Assembly: GCA_964576925.1 (NCBI GenBank)
Contig: CAZNWJ010000001.1
Coordinates: 744,001 to 808,000, forward strand
Length of the DNA: 64,000 nt
Direction: 5' to 3'
Origin: JADJGC01 sp964576925
GTDB lineage: Bacteria > Zixibacteria > MSB-5A5 > CAIYYT01
How positions within the stretch are numbered: the first letter of the stretch is position 1; each line of letters starts with the position of its first letter. The notes under the pieces are model-generated. The model searched no databases, had not been told where the DNA came from, and saw nothing but the letters and a program-made list of their open reading frames with translations. This document shows positions 24,732 through 33,366 of the stretch, one piece after another. The position numbers and the translations under genes were made by a program.

Positions 24732-26261
24732 ATGACGCCCAAGAAGAAATCAAGTCGCGGTTATGAGTACTTTGTTCCTGCGCTCGTCAATCGTTCTTCC
24801 TCGCTCAATCGGGTCGTCCTGACGAATTATCCTCTCGATAGCGCCGTCACGGCGTTCGATCATCTTTCAACTATCGGCGACAATCTCGCAGTCTGGTGCG
24901 ACGATGTTATTCACGGCAATGAGTATGGCCGCTATGATCTTCTCGCTGCTGCGGGCAAGAGCAATCACTTTCAGGGAATCCAAAGACTGCATGCACCGCA
25001 GTCGATCGCCATCTCCGGCAGCCACAAAGAGGAGGGTACTTCGCAATTGTTTATCGGCGAATTGCCGACACGACATGCCACTCTGCCCTGGCGTGCCAAC
25101 CGCTTCTATCGCAAGCGGCCACAAGACTTCGACAAACTCAGTTTGGTGATTGGAATCAACGCCGACCCGGCAATAAATCAGGCGCTGGGACTAACTGATT
25201 CTTTGTGGCACGCCGGCGGTATGGCAAATTCCGGCGATGTTCTCGCTGTGCCTCTTGAAGGCGATGCTCCCGGCACTGATGCCAAGGTCGTGTTCTACGA
25301 TGTGAGTGAACCCTTGCAGCCACGCGTCTTTCGTTTCTGCCTGTCGCGCCCCGGCGCACAGGCGGGTTGTGTGGCGCTTACCGGCTGGGACTCCGGCCTG
25401 ATGCTCGCCGCGGTCCTGGCGAAGAACGGATTCGGGCGGCAACAGCTCGACTTCTACTTGTTCGAGTCCAAGTCACTCATTAAACAATCTGAAGTTTCGC
25501 CGATAGCTTGGGATTCAAGCCAGCTTTTGGCGACGCCGGCATCTGATTCCACCTTTCACAATTATGAGAACATCCAGTTTGTTCAGGAAGCCGATGGATC
25601 TTTGTATTTGCTTGGCATGCACAAGCCCGGGACGCTCAACGACAACAATCCGCGTGCGGGCGAGGCGGACCTGTTCAAACTCGATTTCTGGTCATCGCCT
25701 GCAGCTTGGACCAGCCCCGCGCAATTCAACCTCCGGCAGATCACAAAAATCGGTAACAAGCACTTTCCATCTAATCTGAAATTCGACTTTGATGCCGGCT
25801 CGAGCGTTTACGTTGACCCGCATGGCGGGCTCAGCATCTATTCGGTGTTCGACTTCAAGAATGTCTGTGATAATCGCGGCCTGATCAGGTTCGTAGAATT
25901 TCATCCGAATTCTTCCCGCTATCATCCGGATGCGATAACTGCCATCGAAGACGCCTGGGTCGAACTGTACACCGATCGCAATTTCACCGGCCGCTGCCTG
26001 GGTCTGACGGGGCTGCAGAACCTGATGCTGGAAAACTTCAGCGACGTCTACGTTGGTGACGATATGCTGAATAATCAGATCTCGTCGATTCGCTATCAGC
26101 TTCCTCACGCTCGGACGTTTCGGCTTTTCAACGACAAGAAGTTCGGAACAAGGCGGGGAGTGCTTGACCTAACCGGCTTTGAAGGCCGCGTAATAGTGCG
26201 TTCCGACCTGAAAGAGCAGGGGTTTAACGACAAAGTCTCTTCGGCGTGTCTCTTGCCGTAA
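24732..26261 (+). CDS. Protein with C-terminal double beta/gamma-crystallin motif
   Basis: The product is 509 residues from ATG 24732, with AGGAGG seven bases upstream. The longer frame to 24408 overlaps the preceding gene and is rejected. Residues 1-400 match nothing I know and contain many WxSP and DxxS turns that suggest a beta-propeller-like repeat. The last 90 residues hold two Greek-key motifs: VELYTDRNFTGRCLGL ending NNQISS, and FRLFNDKKFGTRRGVLDL ending NDKVSS. The N/D-N/D-x-x-S/T-S pattern is the calcium site of microbial beta/gamma-crystallins. No signal peptide is visible, unlike its operon partner, so its location is uncertain. Confidence 0.72.
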   Translation: MTPKKKSSRGYEYFVPALVNRSSSLNRVVLTNYPLDSAVTAFDHLSTIGDNLAVWCDDVIHGNEYGRYDLLAAAGKSNHFQGIQRLHAPQSIAISGSHKEEGTSQLFIGELPTRHATLPWRANRFYRKRPQDFDKLSLVIGINADPAINQALGLTDSLWHAGGMANSGDVLAVPLEGDAPGTDAKVVFYDVSEPLQPRVFRFCLSRPGAQAGCVALTGWDSGLMLAAVLAKNGFGRQQLDFYLFESKSLIKQSEVSPIAWDSSQLLATPASDSTFHNYENIQFVQEADGSLYLLGMHKPGTLNDNNPRAGEADLFKLDFWSSPAAWTSPAQFNLRQITKIGNKHFPSNLKFDFDAGSSVYVDPHGGLSIYSVFDFKNVCDNRGLIRFVEFHPNSSRYHPDAITAIEDAWVELYTDRNFTGRCLGLTGLQNLMLENFSDVYVGDDMLNNQISSIRYQLPHARTFRLFNDKKFGTRRGVLDLTGFEGRVIVRSDLKEQGFNDKVSSACLLP

Positions 26262-26291
26262 CATTCTTGACTGAGTGCCTAGGCAATAACA

Positions 26292-26317
26292 GAAGAGGCT
26301 CTTGAAAGAGCCTCTTC
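26292..26317. terminator. Bidirectional hairpin between convergent genes
   Basis: GAAGAGGCTCTT and AAGAGCCTCTTC form a 12-bp perfect palindrome with a 2-base centre, 30 bases after the crystallin gene stop and 26 bases after the M16 gene stop on the other strand. It is well placed to end both transcripts, though neither side has a T-run. Confidence 0.65.
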
Positions 26318-26342
26318 ACTACACAATCGCATCGAAAGAAAA

Positions 26343-29300
26343 CTACTTGCCCGGTAACTCCGGTACCAGCCAGAAATCGCGCGGATAAAGCCGATACAGC
26401 TTGGCGCCCGGCTCGACTGCCGACAAGTAGCGCTCGTATGATTCAAACTGCTTTTCCGGGCCCACGGCGAAATTGACCGCATTGGCCTTGGCAACCGCCT
26501 CGGCTCCCGATGGTCCATAGTCGGGTAAGAGTAGTCCATAGACCGCCTCCATCCGCGACTGTACACGGTCGTAAAAGTCGGGCTGCTTGTGCAATCTCAA
26601 GATCCCTTGCCGGAAACCGCGCACGGCTTCAGGAGTTAAACCATCCACCAGGTCGCGCGCCATTGCCTCGCCGCGTGACTCATATGTGGAACCGGCGCGA
26701 TTTGCATTGAAGGCCTGTGCTACTGCGTAGCCTCCCAGCGCAGGATCGTGGGGCGCTTTCTGTTGTTCGCTCACCACGAACTGCATCGTCTGTGCCAGGT
26801 CGGGACAGCGTTCGGCGTAATACACAATGCGCCCTGTCGTCTCGCGGCTGCGTAGTCCGTTGGAGTAGGCCAGTCCGGCGCCCCAGGTCTTCATAAACAT
26901 CGAGTGCGCGCCCCCGCCTCCGTAGAGCCGCGCCGCGAGAAAGTCGATCAGGCCGTCCGGTGTATACTGCGACAGGCTGGCGCAATCGGCCGTATTGACC
27001 AGCACACCGGAGCGCGTGTTCTCGTTGACTAATCCGACATACACCGGTTTCTTCGCATCCGGCGCGTGATTGCGGAGGCGATCGTCAATCGCTGGATTTT
27101 GCGAGTACTTCTGCCGCATCGACCGTTGCGGGTCGAGCTTGCCGAGCACGCCGCTGATCTTCGGCATCAACGTGGTCCGCGTTGCGCTGCTCGAAATCAG
27201 GAATGCGCGCACATTGTCGGTACGCCGCAACAATTCGATCACCTGGCGCACTTTGGCGATCGCCACGTCGGGCGCAACTCCGCCGTCGTTGGCAATCTGC
27301 CAGCAGAGGAATTGCCAGTCGGAGGTTAGCGTGGCATCGGGGCAGTCGGCGATCAACCGCTGCAGATCCTCCGCCGCTGCCTTGACAAGTTCCGCATTGC
27401 GCGCATCCTGCGTCATGAACTTGCCGACCAGCCCGGCGACGATTGCCGCCGACCAGGTGTCCTTTTTCTCACCGGTCAGATTGGCCAGGAGATCATTGAG
27501 TTGAGTGCGCGATTTTCCCGCTCCCGCCGCCGCCAGGTCTTCCATGAACTTCGCAAAAACCTTGGCGTCGCCGACATCCTTGAGCATCCACCGCAGCCGA
27601 TGAAGGTTAAAGGTCTTGGTCATGAAGCAGTCGCTCGACAGCAACAGGGGATTGCGCTGTCGCCAGTAGGCGTCGGCCGGGTCTTCAACCCACGATTCCT
27701 CGGCGCCGCGCATCGTCCCGCGCAAGTTCGATAGGGCAATATCAACAGCATCGCGAATGCGCGGGAGGTTTTCGGGGGACAAGTAGGTGTCAAATAGCAC
27801 GAGGTCCAGCCACTCCAGCGCCATGAGAGCCTCGGCGGCATCGGCGCCCGCAGCGCGCAAGTTTAACTCGGCGCGTTGCGTCCGGTAATTGACATTGAAA
27901 TACGCCGACAGCCCGCGGATTTCCTGCCGGATACGCTGCTGCATTTGATCGTAAGCCAGTGCTCCGGAATCGGTGAAGACACCGAGTTCGGTCAATGCCG
28001 CGGGAAGCACCGCCAGGTAAACCAGATCTTGTTCCGGAACGACGTCCAGCCGAAATGCCAGGCCGAAAGTTGCGTTGGTGATATTTTCGAAAGTCGAAGC
28101 CACCAGCGACACCTGCCCGTTGACCGACTCGACGCTGTACTTCAGCGGGTCATCCATCGTCATCGGCGGATTCTCGGCAAATCCCGGCAGCTTGATCGTG
28201 GCCGCAACCGAATCGATCTTCGCCGTCTCGATGTCGTACGCCTGCTGGAATTTCTGGATCGCTTGTTCATCGCTGCTCACGCCGTACTGCGTCTTCAAGT
28301 CGGCCAGGTAGCCCTCGATGCGCTGGCGGCGTTCTGCTTCGGATTTCGCAATCAACTGCGTATTCGCGACCGCCGCCACGGCAAACGGTTTTTCAGAATC
28401 CAGCCGCCACTTCGGGATCAAATCGCGCCAGACGTTCTTTTCGCTCTGCAAAATTCTCTTCGCGTATTCTGCCTCGTTCGCAAACACCAGCGAGCGCTCA
28501 AAGCCGCCGCTGGCGTGCAAGCGATTGACATAGGTCATCCACTCCGAACTCGATCCGCGCTCGCCAAATCGGGGCGGCGAATTCAGGAAACTGCGCAGGC
28601 TGCGGCCGTGCGACTTGACGCGATCGAGAACACCCTGATTGAATTCTCGCAATTCAGCCGAGCTGTCGGCATACGCGCTGATCGCCGCGATTTCCTTCAA
28701 GATCACGGAGCGGATCGAGTCGATCATCCCCGGCGTGCAGGCGTCTCGATTAATGTCATCGAAATAGATATGGATGGGATGTCCCCATTCATTACTAACC
28801 CAACTTCCGACCCGGGTGGCGCCGACATCCATGACGCGCGTCTGCGAATCGATGAAGCGGCGGCTCAAAACGGCCGTCTGGTCGGAGGCCAGGCTTTCAA
28901 CCAGCAGTTCAAGCAGATAGCGCTCGCCGCTATTTTCAAATTGGCGCACCGGCCAGCCAAAGACCAGCAGACCCGGCTCCGACTCCTGCTGCGAGGGAAA
29001 ATCAACTATCTGAATTTCGCCCGCGACTGCCGGATTAACCGGCGGCATTTGCTTGTTCAGATCCGAGGGATGAGCGCCCGCAACCGCCTGCGGTTCGACG
29101 CGATCCAGAATCTCATTCAGGCGAGTTAAACACTGCTCTACGGTAATGTCGTCAGGGATAGCAATCACGACACCCATATTGTTGATGTGGTGCGAGGCCT
29201 CCTGGAAGCGGCGCAGGTCCTCCGGTTTCATCGTCCGTATGGCCGGTGGATGGCCGCCCGATTCATACGAGAGCGGATGCTGCAAACCGTAGATCATCCG

Positions 29301-29930
29301 TGCCAGGTTCAGCATCAACTCGCCCCACGGGCTTTCGAAAGTACGCACCATCTCGTTGTAGACTGTTCCTTTCTCTTCCAGTCCCGTCGCCCCGGTCACC
29401 TGGTCAACGGTCAGTCCCACATGGCAGACCTCCCGCCGAATCTCCTCATCGGAGTAGTTCGGGTGCAGCAATGCATCGAGCTTTGCCTCGAACAACCGGA
29501 AGAAATTCTCCGTCCCCGACCCGCAGTTGAAATGGTAACACGTCTGCACTTGCATCGTGAACGCCGAGCTTCCCCCCAATAACATGTCTTCCATCGACGC
29601 GACATAGCGTCCCTTGGTACCCTTGCCGAGCAGCAGATGCTCGCAGGTATGCGGCTCGCCCTGGTCTGACGGCGGCAGGGTGTTGATCCACATGAAGGCT
29701 TGCGGCAACGATTGAATCGTGAACAAGTCCGCCACGAACCCCGAGCGTTCGTGACGAAAACGCGCGCCGATTGCGGCTTTGACATCGTTCCGGTAGACGC
29801 ATTCGGTTACGAATCCCGCAAGCTTTTGATCCGCTTTCAAGCCGTCGTAGCCCGTAGCGCCGACCACAGTGACCAGCCCAATGGCCGCAGCCATAGTTGC
29901 TAACAGAAATACTCTGATGATTGGTGACAT
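26343..29930 (-). CDS. M16C family (PreP-like) metallopeptidase, exported
   Basis: A protein of 1195 residues. ATG 29930 has AAGGA eight bases upstream and begins a signal peptide (about residues 1-26). The inverted zinc motif H-x-x-E-H is H94-T-C-E97-H98 in GEPHTCEHLLLG. Downstream of it are the usual distal Glu helix and the two-half clamshell architecture of M16C peptidases, which degrade unstructured peptides. It is longer than the typical 970-1000 residues, with extra sequence in the second half. The periplasm is the likely site of action. It stands alone, convergent with the crystallin operon. Confidence 0.88.
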   Translation of the reverse strand: MSPIIRVFLLATMAAAIGLVTVVGATGYDGLKADQKLAGFVTECVYRNDVKAAIGARFRHERSGFVADLFTIQSLPQAFMWINTLPPSDQGEPHTCEHLLLGKGTKGRYVASMEDMLLGGSSAFTMQVQTCYHFNCGSGTENFFRLFEAKLDALLHPNYSDEEIRREVCHVGLTVDQVTGATGLEEKGTVYNEMVRTFESPWGELMLNLARMIYGLQHPLSYESGGHPPAIRTMKPEDLRRFQEASHHINNMGVVIAIPDDITVEQCLTRLNEILDRVEPQAVAGAHPSDLNKQMPPVNPAVAGEIQIVDFPSQQESEPGLLVFGWPVRQFENSGERYLLELLVESLASDQTAVLSRRFIDSQTRVMDVGATRVGSWVSNEWGHPIHIYFDDINRDACTPGMIDSIRSVILKEIAAISAYADSSAELREFNQGVLDRVKSHGRSLRSFLNSPPRFGERGSSSEWMTYVNRLHASGGFERSLVFANEAEYAKRILQSEKNVWRDLIPKWRLDSEKPFAVAAVANTQLIAKSEAERRQRIEGYLADLKTQYGVSSDEQAIQKFQQAYDIETAKIDSVAATIKLPGFAENPPMTMDDPLKYSVESVNGQVSLVASTFENITNATFGLAFRLDVVPEQDLVYLAVLPAALTELGVFTDSGALAYDQMQQRIRQEIRGLSAYFNVNYRTQRAELNLRAAGADAAEALMALEWLDLVLFDTYLSPENLPRIRDAVDIALSNLRGTMRGAEESWVEDPADAYWRQRNPLLLSSDCFMTKTFNLHRLRWMLKDVGDAKVFAKFMEDLAAAGAGKSRTQLNDLLANLTGEKKDTWSAAIVAGLVGKFMTQDARNAELVKAAAEDLQRLIADCPDATLTSDWQFLCWQIANDGGVAPDVAIAKVRQVIELLRRTDNVRAFLISSSATRTTLMPKISGVLGKLDPQRSMRQKYSQNPAIDDRLRNHAPDAKKPVYVGLVNENTRSGVLVNTADCASLSQYTPDGLIDFLAARLYGGGGAHSMFMKTWGAGLAYSNGLRSRETTGRIVYYAERCPDLAQTMQFVVSEQQKAPHDPALGGYAVAQAFNANRAGSTYESRGEAMARDLVDGLTPEAVRGFRQGILRLHKQPDFYDRVQSRMEAVYGLLLPDYGPSGAEAVAKANAVNFAVGPEKQFESYERYLSAVEPGAKLYRLYPRDFWLVPELPGK

Positions 29931-30096
29931 GCATTTGTCCTTATTGATATCGGGTCGTCGTGACCCTCTGTCTGTATGCGCGTTGTACCAAGACGATTGG
30001 TGCTTAAGATAAACCATTCCATGGCTTCCGCCAATCGGATTCCTTACCCTGAGAATTCCAATGCAACTCAGCAGCCGTCATTGCGTTCGACGTTGA

Positions 30097-30249
30097 GTGG
30101 CTGCCCCATAATCCTGTTTTGATAGAGTTGCGGCAGTTCTTGATTTCGCGCGTGCTTTCGGAAGCCATTGATATCTGCTGTATTCCAGCGCGAAATTGTG
30201 AACTGCCGCCTTTTGAATTCTGGGTGATTGCCTCTTATGGGACAGCCTC
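30097..30249 (+). repeat. 153-bp imperfect palindromic element, copy 1
   Basis: Outer ends are GTGGCTGCCCCATAA (30097-30111) and CTTATGGGACAGCCTC (30234-30249). Inner arms GCGGCAGTTC-TTG-ATTTCGCGC and GCGCGAAAT-TGT-GAACTGCCGC pair as 10 plus 9 bp around a conserved 3x3 internal mismatch. Copies 2 (45191) and 3 (61357) have the same length, orientation and layout. No open frame of note lies inside. It fills the gap between the M16C and GNAT genes. Confidence 0.85.
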
Positions 30250-30290
30250 TTGACGTACGATGGCTGGTTGGCAATATTCTCTATTAAGAT

Positions 30291-30815
30291 ATGCCCGCGA
30301 CGAAAAGTGATATAGTTATCCGCCCGCTCCACGAAAGCGATTCGATGGAGGAACTAACTTCGCTGTTGCACCGAGCTTACAAGTACCTTGCCGACCTGGG
30401 ACTGAGATTCCTGGCCACGCATCAGGATGTCGAGACCACGCGCCACCGTGTGCAGGCAGGCGACTGCTTCGTGGCTACTCTGGATGGCCGTCTCATCGGC
30501 ACGATCACGTTCTATCATCCGGGTGCTCATTCCAAGTGCCCGTACTACGCGCACCCGGAGGTCTGCCACGTCGGCCAGTTGGCGGTTGAGCCAGAACTCC
30601 AGAAACAGGGACTCGCCAGTCGCTTGATGGATCGCGTTGAAGAACACGCCCGTGACTGCGGCTACGCTGAAGTTGCGCTCGACACCGCGGAACCTGCTCT
30701 TCATCTCATCGAGTGGTACACCCGACGCGGCTATCGCGTTGTCGCCCACCAGCAGTGGGAGGTCACCAACTACCGCAGCGTCGTGATGGCAAAGGCCTTG
30801 AACACCAGCAAGTAA
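30291..30815 (+). CDS. GNAT family N-acetyltransferase
   Basis: A 174-residue acetyltransferase. The acetyl-CoA motif is QLAVEPELQKQGLASRLM (Q-K-Q-G-L-A). The preceding strand is DGRLIGTITFYHPG and the C-terminal block is HLIEWYTRRGYRVV. Proteins of this type acetylate small amines or protein N-termini; the target is unknown. It begins 41 bases after the palindromic element, so any promoter probably overlaps or abuts that repeat. Confidence 0.83.
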   Translation: MPATKSDIVIRPLHESDSMEELTSLLHRAYKYLADLGLRFLATHQDVETTRHRVQAGDCFVATLDGRLIGTITFYHPGAHSKCPYYAHPEVCHVGQLAVEPELQKQGLASRLMDRVEEHARDCGYAEVALDTAEPALHLIEWYTRRGYRVVAHQQWEVTNYRSVVMAKALNTSK

Positions 30816-30875
30816 ACACCTGTTGCAGAATTCGAAGTCTCCTCAAGATTATTTCTCAATTGGATGAAAAAAAAT

Positions 30876-30897
30876 CATTTGGTTATTTTGCCAAATG
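30876..30897 (+). promoter_or_regulatory. Operator-like palindrome before the first arsR
   Basis: CATTTGG-N8-CCAAATG, centred 39 bases before the arsR start. The core ATTTGG-N8-CCAAAT recurs with identical spacing at 31264-31285. ArsR-family repressors bind such AT-rich inverted repeats, so autoregulation is inferred. Confidence 0.75.
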
Positions 30898-30925
30898 ACC
30901 GATATTGAGTTGCGAGGATCATTTG

Positions 30926-31246
30926 ATGGATAAGAAAACCAAGTCACTGTTCGAAGCCCGCGCTAAGATCATCAAGGCGATGGCTCACCCGACGCGCCTC
31001 TTCATCGTCGACCGGCTCTCGCAGCGCGAACATTGCGTTTGCGAGTTGACGGAGTTGGTCGGTGCTGACACTTCTACCGTCTCCAAACATTTGTCCATAC
31101 TCAAGGCCGCCGGGATCGTCGCCGATGACAAGCGCGGCGCCCAGGTCTTCTACCGGCTGCAAGTGCCGTGTGTCCTCAATTTCTTCGGTTGTGTCGAAGG
31201 TGTCTTGAAGAACAGCGCAAAGGCGCAGAGCCAATTAGTCGGATAG
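30926..31246 (+). CDS. arsR: ArsR/SmtB family metalloregulator (first copy)
   Basis: The product is 106 residues from ATG 30926 (GAGG nine bases upstream). The winged-helix fold reads MAHPTRLFIVDRLSQREHCVCELTEL, then the recognition helix STVSKHLSILKAAGIV and the wing DDKRGAQVFYRL. The Cys pair in EHCVCEL sits on helix 3, the classic As(III)/Sb(III) sensing position. It should repress its own operon until arsenite binds. A matching palindrome precedes it and another precedes the permease, so both promoters are likely under its control. Confidence 0.9.
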   Translation: MDKKTKSLFEARAKIIKAMAHPTRLFIVDRLSQREHCVCELTELVGADTSTVSKHLSILKAAGIVADDKRGAQVFYRLQVPCVLNFFGCVEGVLKNSAKAQSQLVG

Positions 31247-31263
31247 CGATTTTTTTGCGAAAA

Positions 31264-31285
31264 TATTTGGCGATTTGGCCAAATA
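31264..31285 (+). promoter_or_regulatory. Second operator-like palindrome, before the permease gene
   Basis: TATTTGGC-N6-GCCAAATA is a perfect 8-bp inverted repeat in the 71-base gap between arsR and the permease. It shares the half-site and the 22-base overall length with the palindrome at 30876. This suggests an internal ArsR-controlled promoter. Confidence 0.78.
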
Positions 31286-31317
31286 ACGGACAACGCGGAC
31301 ACAAGAAGGCAACGATC

Positions 31318-32625
31318 GTGAGTCTCAATTGGCGACAGGAATGGAAACCGCTGGCGTTAATCGCGGCCGTCTTCGGCATTTTCTATTTCGTGCCGTTGGA
31401 TGACGCGCGCCTGACCAGGTCACTTGGGGAAGCGCTGCAACTGACACAGTGGTATGCTCGCGAGCATGTACTCCTCTGCCTGATACCGGCGTTCTTTGTA
31501 GCTGGGGCTATTAGCGTCTTTGTCAGCCAGGCTTCGGTCATCAGATACTTGGGGCCGGGCGCAAGTAAACTAATGTCATACGGAGTCGCTTCGGTTTCCG
31601 GCACGCTTTTGGCTGTTTGCTCCTGCACGGTCTTGCCGCTGTTCGCCGGGATCTATCGTATGGGTGCGGGGTTGGGTCCGGCGATTGCCTTCCTCTACTC
31701 CGGTCCCGCCATCAACGTGTTGGCCATCATCCTGACAGCCCGCGTATTGGGGGTCGAATTGGGTCTCGCGCGGGCGATCGGGGCGGTGGTATTCAGTATC
31801 GTGATCGGATTGCTGATGCATCTGGTCTTTCGTAGGGAAGAGAACGATCGGCAGAGCGACAAAATGCAGCTGCCCGAAGCGGCACCGATTCGGCCGCTCT
31901 GGCAGACCGCCACCTTTCTCGCGCTGCAAGTCGCTGTCCTTATCTTCGCAACCTGGAGTCATTCCGAGAATGAAGTGAGATACTGGAACGCAATCTTTGG
32001 CGTTAAGTGGTACCTCACCGGTGCCTCAGCGCTCGGACTCGGTTTTGTGCTGGCGCGCTGGCTCGGTGTGAAAGTCTGGAAGGTTATCTTTGCCGCGGTC
32101 GTGGTGATCTCCGTCGCCGTCGCTGTCCCAAGCCAACCTCTGCTGGCTTTCGCGATTGGTATCTTGTTGCTGTCATGGTTGACCGCCACCGATAAGGGCG
32201 AGTCAGGCGAGTGGTTTGCGCAAGCCTGGGGTTTCGCGAAACAAATCGCGCCGCTGCTCTTCGTCGGCGTGCTGATCGCCGGGTTGCTTCTCGGGCGTCC
32301 CGGCCAGGAAGCTCTGATTCCGTCTGCCTGGATTGCCGACTCCGTCGGCGGTAACAGCCTGTGGGCGAATTTCTTTGCGTCCATGGTCGGGGTGTTTATG
32401 TACTTCGCGACGCTGACGGAGGTGCCGATCCTACAAGGCCTGATCGGCTCAGGAATGGGCAAGGGTCCGGCCCTGGCTCTTCTGCTCGCCGGCCCGGCAC
32501 TGTCGTTGCCGAGCATGCTGGTAATTCGTCAAATCATTGGAATCAAGAAGACAATCGTCTATGTACTTCTTGTGATTATAATGTCCACAATCTCCGGCCT
32601 GCTCTTTGGCCTGATCGCTGGATAG
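31318..32625 (+). CDS. ArsP-type permease (PF03773-like)
   Basis: The gene encodes 435 residues from GTG 31318 (AGAAGG eight bases upstream); the frame open further upstream overlaps arsR. About ten hydrophobic helices are visible. The family hallmark is the helix with CSCTVLPLFAGIYRMGAGLG followed by FLYSGPAINVLAIILT, and its repeat in the second half (MVGVFMYFATLTEVPILQGL with LLAGPALSLPSML). ArsP proteins export trivalent organoarsenicals; others in the family move other metals. The arsR upstream and arsF/arsG-like genes downstream favour arsenic. It is followed 11 bases on by a thioredoxin gene. Confidence 0.82.
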   Translation: MSLNWRQEWKPLALIAAVFGIFYFVPLDDARLTRSLGEALQLTQWYAREHVLLCLIPAFFVAGAISVFVSQASVIRYLGPGASKLMSYGVASVSGTLLAVCSCTVLPLFAGIYRMGAGLGPAIAFLYSGPAINVLAIILTARVLGVELGLARAIGAVVFSIVIGLLMHLVFRREENDRQSDKMQLPEAAPIRPLWQTATFLALQVAVLIFATWSHSENEVRYWNAIFGVKWYLTGASALGLGFVLARWLGVKVWKVIFAAVVVISVAVAVPSQPLLAFAIGILLLSWLTATDKGESGEWFAQAWGFAKQIAPLLFVGVLIAGLLLGRPGQEALIPSAWIADSVGGNSLWANFFASMVGVFMYFATLTEVPILQGLIGSGMGKGPALALLLAGPALSLPSMLVIRQIIGIKKTIVYVLLVIIMSTISGLLFGLIAG

Positions 32626-32636
32626 GAGAATCCAAT

Positions 32637-32876
32637 ATGAAATTGTTGCAGGTTCTGGGCACAGGGTGTCCCAAGTGTCAGAAGCTCGAAGAATTAACTC
32701 GCCAGGCAGCGCGCGAAATCAACCTCGAGTGCGAAGTCCTCAAGGTCAGTGATATCACCGCCATAATGAACATGGGCGTGATGATCACGCCCGCTTTGGC
32801 AGTCGATGGCGTCGTCAAAGTCTCAGGGCGCGTCCCGTCACTGGATGAACTTAAGCGGATCATACAATCAGATTAG
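32637..32876 (+). CDS. Small thioredoxin-fold protein (redox-active disulfide protein 2 type)
   Basis: A 79-residue protein with GGAG before the ATG. The active site is G-x-G-C-P-K-C in VLGTGCPKCQKLEEL. The cis-Pro loop is GVMITPALAVDGVVKVSG, typical of the small MTH895/TM0996-like thioredoxin family that often accompanies permeases. In arsenic loci with arsF and arsG a small thioredoxin-like component (ArsE) is described as part of a nitroaryl-arsenical reductase; this gene holds that position, but the equation is inference. It likely provides electrons to a neighbour in the cytoplasm. Confidence 0.8.
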   Translation: MKLLQVLGTGCPKCQKLEELTRQAAREINLECEVLKVSDITAIMNMGVMITPALAVDGVVKVSGRVPSLDELKRIIQSD

Positions 32877-32898
32877 ACTCAAGGGAGAAATCTCAACC

Positions 32899-33366
32899 AT
32901 GAAACCGAGATTAATTATCACCATCGCTTTGCTGCTCTTTGTCGTCGCCAGCGTGGTAGCGCTCGTCATAAAGAACACTTCTGACACCGGAGCAGACGCA
33001 GGTTTGACATCAATAAACGGCGGCACCGAAGGCAAAGTGGTGGTATACTATTTTCACCGGACCAACCGCTGCCCGACCTGCAATAAGATCGAGGAACTCG
33101 CCGCCGATGTCGTTAAATCGAAGTTCGCCGGAGCTCTGGAATCCGGAAGCATGGTCTGGAGCGCAGTCAACATCGAAGAGCCTGGCAATGAGCACTTCGA
33201 GACTGATTACAGTCTGATTACCCAATCCTTGATCGTAGCCGACTTTCGCGACCCTGCGAAGAAACACTGGAAAAACTTGGACAAGATCTGGGAGTTGGTT
33301 TGGACCGAACCGGAGTTCAAAGAGTACGTGGCGTCCGAAATCGCCGGCTTTGCGGGCGATATCTGA
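32899..33366 (+). CDS. arsF: ArsF-like membrane-anchored thioredoxin-fold protein
   Basis: The product is 155 residues. One N-terminal transmembrane helix (residues 5-24) is followed by a thioredoxin-like domain: VVVYYFHRTNRCPTCNKIEE, with a CxxC, then WSAVNIEEPGNEHFETDY. The TNRCPTC block and FETDYSL are typical of the nitrophenyl-compound nitroreductase subunit ArsF family. It probably works with the preceding small thioredoxin and the following ArsG-like protein. The stop overlaps the next start by one base (TGATG), which indicates translational coupling. Confidence 0.78.
   Translation: MKPRLIITIALLLFVVASVVALVIKNTSDTGADAGLTSINGGTEGKVVVYYFHRTNRCPTCNKIEELAADVVKSKFAGALESGSMVWSAVNIEEPGNEHFETDYSLITQSLIVADFRDPAKKHWKNLDKIWELVWTEPEFKEYVASEIAGFAGDI

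Noticed and set aside
27876..29129. 417-codon + strand frame opposite the M16C gene
   Set aside because: The other strand encodes a full peptidase with HTCEH; this frame has no start signal and a low-complexity Arg/Asp/Gln composition.
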